A stretch of DNA of 19,168 nucleotides, from positions 1 through 19,168 of the forward strand of contig JACZXM010000001.1 of NCBI GenBank assembly GCA_022571615.1, in the 5' to 3' direction. Of this stretch, positions 15,421 through 19,168 are shown one piece after another. Both the position numbers and the translations under genes were made by a program. How positions within the stretch are numbered: position 1 is the stretch's first letter; each line of letters starts with the position of its first letter. The notes beneath the pieces were generated by a model. That model saw only the letters and a program-made list of their open reading frames with translations, was not told the DNA's origin and made no database searches. Origin of the DNA: Acidobacteriota bacterium. GTDB lineage: Bacteria > Acidobacteriota > UBA890 > WLXD01.

Positions 15421-16860
15421 ATGGGGTTCTTGGGCCACGAGTTTATCCAGCAGGTGCGGGAGTTCTCCGACCAGATGGTCGAGTACACCTCCAAGCATCT
15501 GGAGTTGGTCAACGGCCTGCCGAAGGCGCTCGATCTACGCACTCCCGAAGAGGTTCTGGCCTACGTTGGCGAGCACCGGATCACATCGATCCGGCTGTGG
15601 TTCACGGACGTGCTGGGTTTTCTGAAGTCGTTCGAGATCACTCCGGCGGAGCTTCCTGGCGCCTTCGAAGAGGGCATGGGGTTTGACGGCTCCTCGATTC
15701 ATGGCTATCGGCGGATCCAGGAGAGCGACATGGTGGCCCTGCCGCTCGCCCGAACGGCACAGTTCATTCCCTTTCAGATCGGACCGTCGCGCTGTATCCG
15801 CATGTATGCAGAGGTCCGCAATCCGGACGGCTCGCCGTACGCGGGAAACCCGCGCAACATCCTGCGGCGCCAGCTCGATCGCCTGCAAGGGCATGGTTTC
15901 TCCCACATGAACATCGGCCCAGAGGCCGAGTACTTCTACTTTCGCGATCCGGACTCCACGCAGGTCCTCGATCAGGCCGGCTATTTCGACCTGGTGCCGA
16001 GCGATGTCGGTGATGATCTCCGTGAGGCCACCGTCTTTGCGCTCGAGGCGATGGGAATCCAGGTCGAGTACACCCACCACGAGGTCGCCCCGTCCCAGCA
16101 CGAGATCGACCTCAAGTACGATACCGCGCTTCGAATGGCGGACAAGTTGCAGACGTACAAGTGGCTGGTCAAGGAGATCGCTCGCCGTAACGGGGTGCAT
16201 GCCACCTTCATGCCAAAACCGCTGGACGGCGAGAATGGCAGCGGCATGCACGTACACTTGTCGATCTTCTCGGACGATGACAGCAATGCCTTCTACTCGG
16301 CCGAGGATGAGCACCACTTGTCCCCCACCGCCAAGCACTTCCTGGCCGGGATTCTCGAACACGCCAAAGAGATCTGTCTGCTCACCAATCAGTGGTACAA
16401 CTCGTACAAACGCCTGGTACCTGGGTACGAGGCTCCGGTCTACATCACCTGGGCGGTACGCAATCGGTCGGCGTTGGTTCGGATTCCGCAGTACAAGCCG
16501 GGCAAGGAAGAGGCGACACGAATCGAGCTTCGATTCCCGGACGCCGCCTGCAATCCCTACCTTGCCTTTGCAAGCATGCTGGCGGCCGGCCTGCACGGTG
16601 TCGAAAACGAGTCGGTGCTGCGCCCACCGAACCAGGAGGACCTGTACCAGCTGTCCCCGGTGGAGCGCGCCGAGCGGGACATCGACGCGCTGCCCCACGA
16701 CCTCTACGATGCGGTGCAGCGCGCCAAGGACTCTGCGTTGCTCGAGGCGACCCTGGGTAGGGCGGTCTTGGACAAGCTGATCGAGACCAAGAGGTCCGAG
16801 TACGACGCCTACCGGCTGCACGTATCGGCCCGGGAGTTGACGCAGAGCCTGAAGCTCTAG
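15421..16860 (+). CDS. glnA: Type I glutamine synthetase
   Basis: The 479-residue enzyme makes glutamine from glutamate, ammonia and ATP. The GSI signatures are in order: GFDGSSI (latch and nucleotide site), GPEAEYFYF (metal-ligand glutamate), VAPSQHEIDLKY, NGSGMHVHLS, PGYEAPVYITWAVRNRSALVRIP, and ELRFPDAACNPYLAFASMLAAGL. Residues 1-39 are an extension absent from E. coli GlnA, whose start aligns near residue 40. The remaining core is about 440 residues, the length of GSI-alpha enzymes. It lacks room for the extra segment of adenylylated GSI-beta types, although a Tyr (Y409, DLYQL) sits at the position of the adenylylated residue. ATG 15421 is well supported by GGGGAGG 6 nt upstream, so the extension is translated. 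It should be cytoplasmic and dodecameric. It is followed by a CPBP protease gene 23 bp later. Confidence 0.95.
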   Translation: MGFLGHEFIQQVREFSDQMVEYTSKHLELVNGLPKALDLRTPEEVLAYVGEHRITSIRLWFTDVLGFLKSFEITPAELPGAFEEGMGFDGSSIHGYRRIQESDMVALPLARTAQFIPFQIGPSRCIRMYAEVRNPDGSPYAGNPRNILRRQLDRLQGHGFSHMNIGPEAEYFYFRDPDSTQVLDQAGYFDLVPSDVGDDLREATVFALEAMGIQVEYTHHEVAPSQHEIDLKYDTALRMADKLQTYKWLVKEIARRNGVHATFMPKPLDGENGSGMHVHLSIFSDDDSNAFYSAEDEHHLSPTAKHFLAGILEHAKEICLLTNQWYNSYKRLVPGYEAPVYITWAVRNRSALVRIPQYKPGKEEATRIELRFPDAACNPYLAFASMLAAGLHGVENESVLRPPNQEDLYQLSPVERAERDIDALPHDLYDAVQRAKDSALLEATLGRAVLDKLIETKRSEYDAYRLHVSARELTQSLKL

Positions 16861-16883
16861 CAGCCCGCTGAGGTGCACATCGT

Positions 16884-17639
16884 GTGGGTCGGCTATCGGC
16901 GCGGGTCGCCGGTCGTGAGACGACAGTGAAGCGGGTCCTGCTGACCGCCAGCGCAGTGCTGCTGATCACTGCCGTGGCGGTCGGACAGGTCGCCATTATC
17001 TGGCGGATCGATACCCGCACATTTCTGACCATCGTCGGCTTCTATGCTACTACCACCGGCATTATCGTCGCCTTCGCCGTCTGGACCGCCGGCGAGGTTG
17101 GCCTTCCGAGCTTTCTGCTGCTGGAGAGCCTCTCTGGATCGCAGCGCTGGCTTCGGCTCCTGGTGCACGGCGTAGGGATGGGTGTCCTGGTGTCGCTGGC
17201 GAGCGTAGCCCTGGCCGGAAGCGGTGAGGCAGGAGTGCTCCGGCCCTGGTTCTGGCGCCAGATCCAGAGCCCCGCAGGAGCGACGCTGATGGCAGCGCGG
17301 TCAGCGCTTCTGGAGGAGAGCTTCTTTCGGCTCTTCCTGATTCCGTTCCTGGTGTCGGTGCTGCTGCGGGCCGGATCGCGCCGCTACCGCCTCCGCGTCA
17401 GGCACGGTAGCGCGCAGATGAGCGAGACCCGGCCGGAGCGGCCGGAGGCTTCGCGGTGGGTAGTGCTGTGCGCGGTACTGGGCTCGTCATTCCTGTTCGG
17501 ACTGGCACACGTTTTCAACCCCGTACCGGCCATGCTACTGGGCCCCTTCTTTGCGCACAGCTACCTGCGCGGCGGCTGGGAGTCGGCGGTGCTGGCGCAT
17601 TTCGTGGCCAACTGGTTGGTGTTCGTCTTCTATTTCTAG
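16884..17639 (+). CDS. CPBP (CAAX/Abi-type) intramembrane metalloprotease
   Basis: The 251-residue integral membrane protein has the three CPBP motifs: EESFFR (EExxxR, about 145-150), FGLAH (FxxxH, about 206-210) and HFVAN (HxxxN, about 238-242). These glutamate and histidine residues are the proposed catalytic or metal site. Hydrophobic segments lie at about 17-38, 46-67, 90-110, 145-165, 198-212 and 215-250. A hydrophilic Arg-rich loop at about 168-195 separates the first two motifs. Bacterial members act in membrane-protein processing, bacteriocin immunity or signalling; nothing here picks one. GTG 16884 has GAGG 10 nt upstream; GTG 16926 (start of KRVLL) is an alternative. It lies 23 bp after the glutamine synthetase gene, so co-transcription is likely, but a functional link is not evident. 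The stop codon overlaps an AGGAGG sequence. Confidence 0.85.
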   Translation: MGRLSARVAGRETTVKRVLLTASAVLLITAVAVGQVAIIWRIDTRTFLTIVGFYATTTGIIVAFAVWTAGEVGLPSFLLLESLSGSQRWLRLLVHGVGMGVLVSLASVALAGSGEAGVLRPWFWRQIQSPAGATLMAARSALLEESFFRLFLIPFLVSVLLRAGSRRYRLRVRHGSAQMSETRPERPEASRWVVLCAVLGSSFLFGLAHVFNPVPAMLLGPFFAHSYLRGGWESAVLAHFVANWLVFVFYF

Positions 17640-17725
17640 GAGGCCGTGGTGAAGCGAAACCCGAGCGGCGGCACATCGTAGCTAGAGGAGAGCGTTTCGT
17701 CTGGTTCGAGGATGAGGAGGAGAGC

Positions 17726-18064
17726 GTGTTCGAGTTGCTGGGCATGATGGCGGTCGGCGGGCTGGTCTTTCTTGTGATGGGTATTGTTATCGTCCCGCTT
17801 GTGATTCTATTCTGCATCATTGGATTCGGGCTTCGGGTGATACTTGGTGTGTTTGGACTCGTAATCGGGGCCATTGGTGGCCTGATCGGCCTGGCCTTTG
17901 GCGGACTCGGGCTTCTGATTGTGGGCTTGATTGCTCTGCCGATCGTGCTGCTCGTGGTCGGCGTCGTGATGCTGAAGGTACTGCTGATCGGTGTGCCCCT
18001 GCTGCTGCTCGAACTCTTGCTATGGGGTTTGCTCAGGTTGGTTCGCCGCCCGGCACCAGCTTGA
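17726..18064 (+). CDS. Small glycine-rich multi-helix membrane protein
   Basis: The 112-residue product is almost wholly hydrophobic after a short start (VFELLGMM). Stretches of V, I, L and G (about 8-30, 32-52, 53-75, 78-100) could form about four membrane helices, with an RLVRRPAPA tail. I do not recognise it and assign no function; similar short Gly/Leu/Val-rich membrane proteins are common hypotheticals in Acidobacteria and Deltaproteobacteria. GTG 17726 is chosen because AGGAGG (17715-17720) lies 5 nt upstream. The frame is open further left, but that part runs through the CPBP gene in another frame and looks non-coding. It follows the CPBP gene by 86 bp and faces the reductase subunit gene, whose stop is 26 bp away. 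Confidence 0.75.
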   Translation: MFELLGMMAVGGLVFLVMGIVIVPLVILFCIIGFGLRVILGVFGLVIGAIGGLIGLAFGGLGLLIVGLIALPIVLLVVGVVMLKVLLIGVPLLLLELLLWGLLRLVRRPAPA

Positions 18065-18090
18065 TGGGGAAGCCGTGAGCGCCGCGCTGG

Positions 18091-19080
18091 TCAGGTGCCG
18101 ACCCCGAGGACGCGCTGCAGGGCACGGCGTACGGTTACCCGGGTGACGCGCTTGCGCCAGTACAGCGTCAGGTCGGTGTTGTCGAGGGGCGTCGAGCGCC
18201 GGTAGGCGGCTTCCGCGACCTCCTCGATCAGCGCTGCGGTGGGTCGATTGTCGACCAGCAATTCGCCGGCTTCCGGCACTTCGACCGGGTGCGTGTGTAC
18301 CGCGCCGAGAACCAGCCGCGCCCCGGTCACGATTCCAGAGCGCAGGCTCACGGCCGCCGCCACCCCGAGTAGGGGAAAGTCGAAGCTGCCGCGCCGCCGG
18401 ACCTTGAGGTAGGTGCTGCGAAGGTCGTCGTTACGCGGGATGCGCACGCGGGTGAGGATCTCGCCCGGACTCCGGGTCAGGTACTCGATGCCGTCGTCGC
18501 GATAAAGTGATGCCAGCGGCAGGTCGCGGCTACCGTCGGGACCGGCGAGACGGACGCTGGCTCCGAGGGCGATGAGCATCGGGGCGGTATCGCTGGATGA
18601 AACGGCCCAACATTTCTTGCTGCCCGGCGCGACCAGGCAGATATCGCCGTCCTTCTTCATGCAGAACCCAACGGAACGGCGCCACTCGTAGGTCTGGTTG
18701 TAATAGTTACAGCGGGTATCGACACAGAGGTTGCCACCCAGCGTTCCGACCCGTTGGATCTGCAGGTTGGCGACCTGCGACGCGGCTTGGCGCAGGCCGT
18801 CGCAGCACCCAGGCAGACGATCCATGTCCGCCAGTTGGCGCAGCGTCAATCCCGCCCCGAGCAGCAAGTCGCCGTTGTCGGCCGTCCCGGTGGCCCTGAG
18901 CTCCTCGATACGCCGGATCCCGATTAGCACGGGAGGCTCGAACTGACGCCGTTTCATGTTCGGCACCAAGTCGGTCCCACCCGCGATGTACATCGCGCGA
19001 CCCTCGCAGCCAACGTGGGCCTCCACCGCCTCGGCCACGGTACGGGCGCGGACGTACTCGAACGCAGGCAGCCTCAGCAT
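18091..19080 (-). CDS. hcrB: 4-hydroxybenzoyl-CoA reductase-like beta subunit (FAD and [4Fe-4S])
   Basis: The 329-residue protein is the medium, FAD-binding subunit of a xanthine-dehydrogenase-family molybdenum enzyme. FAD sites are AGGTDLVPNMK (about 33-43) and GTLGGNLC (about 112-119). The C-terminal CO-dehydrogenase flavoprotein domain is at about 215-325. It also has the loop special to 4-hydroxybenzoyl-CoA reductase: C124, C140, C148 and C157 within RCNYYNQTYEWRR...GFCMKK...CLVAPGSKKCWA. Their spacing (16, 8, 9) equals that of the [4Fe-4S] ligands of Thauera HcrB as I recall them. That enzyme removes the 4-hydroxyl of 4-hydroxybenzoyl-CoA to give benzoyl-CoA in anaerobic aromatic degradation. 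The alpha (Mo) and gamma (2Fe-2S) subunits are not in view and may lie to the right. Substrate is inferred from the subunit type only. It would be the last gene of a leftward operon. Confidence 0.87.
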   Translation of the reverse strand: MLRLPAFEYVRARTVAEAVEAHVGCEGRAMYIAGGTDLVPNMKRRQFEPPVLIGIRRIEELRATGTADNGDLLLGAGLTLRQLADMDRLPGCCDGLRQAASQVANLQIQRVGTLGGNLCVDTRCNYYNQTYEWRRSVGFCMKKDGDICLVAPGSKKCWAVSSSDTAPMLIALGASVRLAGPDGSRDLPLASLYRDDGIEYLTRSPGEILTRVRIPRNDDLRSTYLKVRRRGSFDFPLLGVAAAVSLRSGIVTGARLVLGAVHTHPVEVPEAGELLVDNRPTAALIEEVAEAAYRRSTPLDNTDLTLYWRKRVTRVTVRRALQRVLGVGT

Positions 19081-19083
19081 CGC

Positions 19084-19168
19084 CCTAGCAGCCCGTGGCA
19101 GGAGTGGCGTGGGTCGCGCGCCGGGGAATTGCGGGCTCAGGCAAGGCGGGCCGAGGAAGGCGATGCTG
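19084..19168 (-). CDS. Possible 3' end of an upstream gene in the same operon
   Basis: One minus-strand frame is open from the right edge to TAG at 19086-19084, giving about 27 residues ending THATPATGC, 3 nt before the ATG of the reductase subunit. The spacing fits an operon neighbour such as another reductase subunit or maturation factor. The piece is too short to identify, and the hcrB frame itself also stays open to the edge, so this is tentative. Confidence 0.3.

Noticed and set aside
15535..16878. A 447-codon open frame on the minus strand
   Set aside because: It is the antisense shadow of the glutamine synthetase gene and shows no family signature.
17650..17685. An 11-codon leader peptide (GTG GTG AAG...TAG) right after an AGGAGG at the CPBP stop
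   Set aside because: It is very short, has no attenuator structure that I can see, and a chance AGGAGG next to a stop codon explains it equally well.
17456..17725. Long N-terminal extension of the small glycine-rich membrane protein
   Set aside because: The upstream part overlaps the CPBP gene in another frame and has Arg/Gly-rich shadow composition; GTG 17726 with an ideal Shine-Dalgarno explains the gene better.
1..19168. tRNA, rRNA, CRISPR array, transposase or prophage genes
   Set aside because: I saw no cloverleaf-like gene, rRNA segment, regular spaced repeats or mobile-element proteins; the window reads as ordinary chromosome.

Overview
The window is GC-rich, single-gene-dense bacterial chromosome with no rRNA, tRNA, CRISPR array or insertion sequence that I can see. 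The gene set suggests an uncultured Gram-negative, Desulfobacterota/Binatota-like (former deltaproteobacterial) organism. It includes a zinc-finger-less CbpA-type DnaJ beside ClpB and Lon, QueG, a GSI-alpha-like glutamine synthetase, and a molybdenum hydroxylase FAD subunit of the 4-hydroxybenzoyl-CoA reductase type. The taxonomic guess is inference from gene content only.

Left block (1-9343, all minus strand, read right to left). A chimeric ORF joins the N-terminal two thirds of a TrmI-type tRNA (adenine-58-N1) methyltransferase in frame to the C-terminal three quarters of endonuclease III. It is followed by a LexA-family regulator whose peptidase half has lost the catalytic lysine and the Ala-Gly cleavage pair. 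Then come clpB, a cbpA-type dnaJ (4-nt gap), lon, and a tandem-GAF SpoIIE/RsbU-type phosphatase that runs off the left edge. This is a protein quality-control cluster headed by a repressor. A sharply AT-rich promoter/operator region (about 8281-8330) lies in front of the LexA-like gene, overlapping the end of the chimera.

Middle block (9555-14613). A CNNM/CorC-type CBS-domain membrane protein runs rightward and ends convergently, with a 13-bp overlap, against a leftward moeA (molybdopterin molybdenumtransferase). Between moeA and queG lies a 486-bp stretch. It holds a probable small leftward membrane-protein gene and a strong 17-bp inverted repeat covering that gene's start. queG (epoxyqueuosine reductase) and an exported beta-propeller (NHL/Vgb-like) protein follow on the plus strand.

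Right block (14653-19168). A leftward phosphoribosyltransferase gene is divergent from a rightward glnA-type glutamine synthetase, then a CPBP (CAAX-like) membrane protease and a small, very hydrophobic glycine-rich membrane protein. Facing these is a leftward gene for the FAD/[4Fe-4S] beta subunit of a 4-hydroxybenzoyl-CoA reductase-like enzyme, with a trace of an upstream gene at the right edge. moeA and this molybdenum-enzyme subunit share a cofactor pathway, though they are not adjacent.

The most noteworthy points are the trmI-nth chimera, the apparently non-cleavable LexA paralogue with its operator-like promoter upstream of chaperone and protease genes, and the hairpin over the small membrane gene's ribosome binding site.
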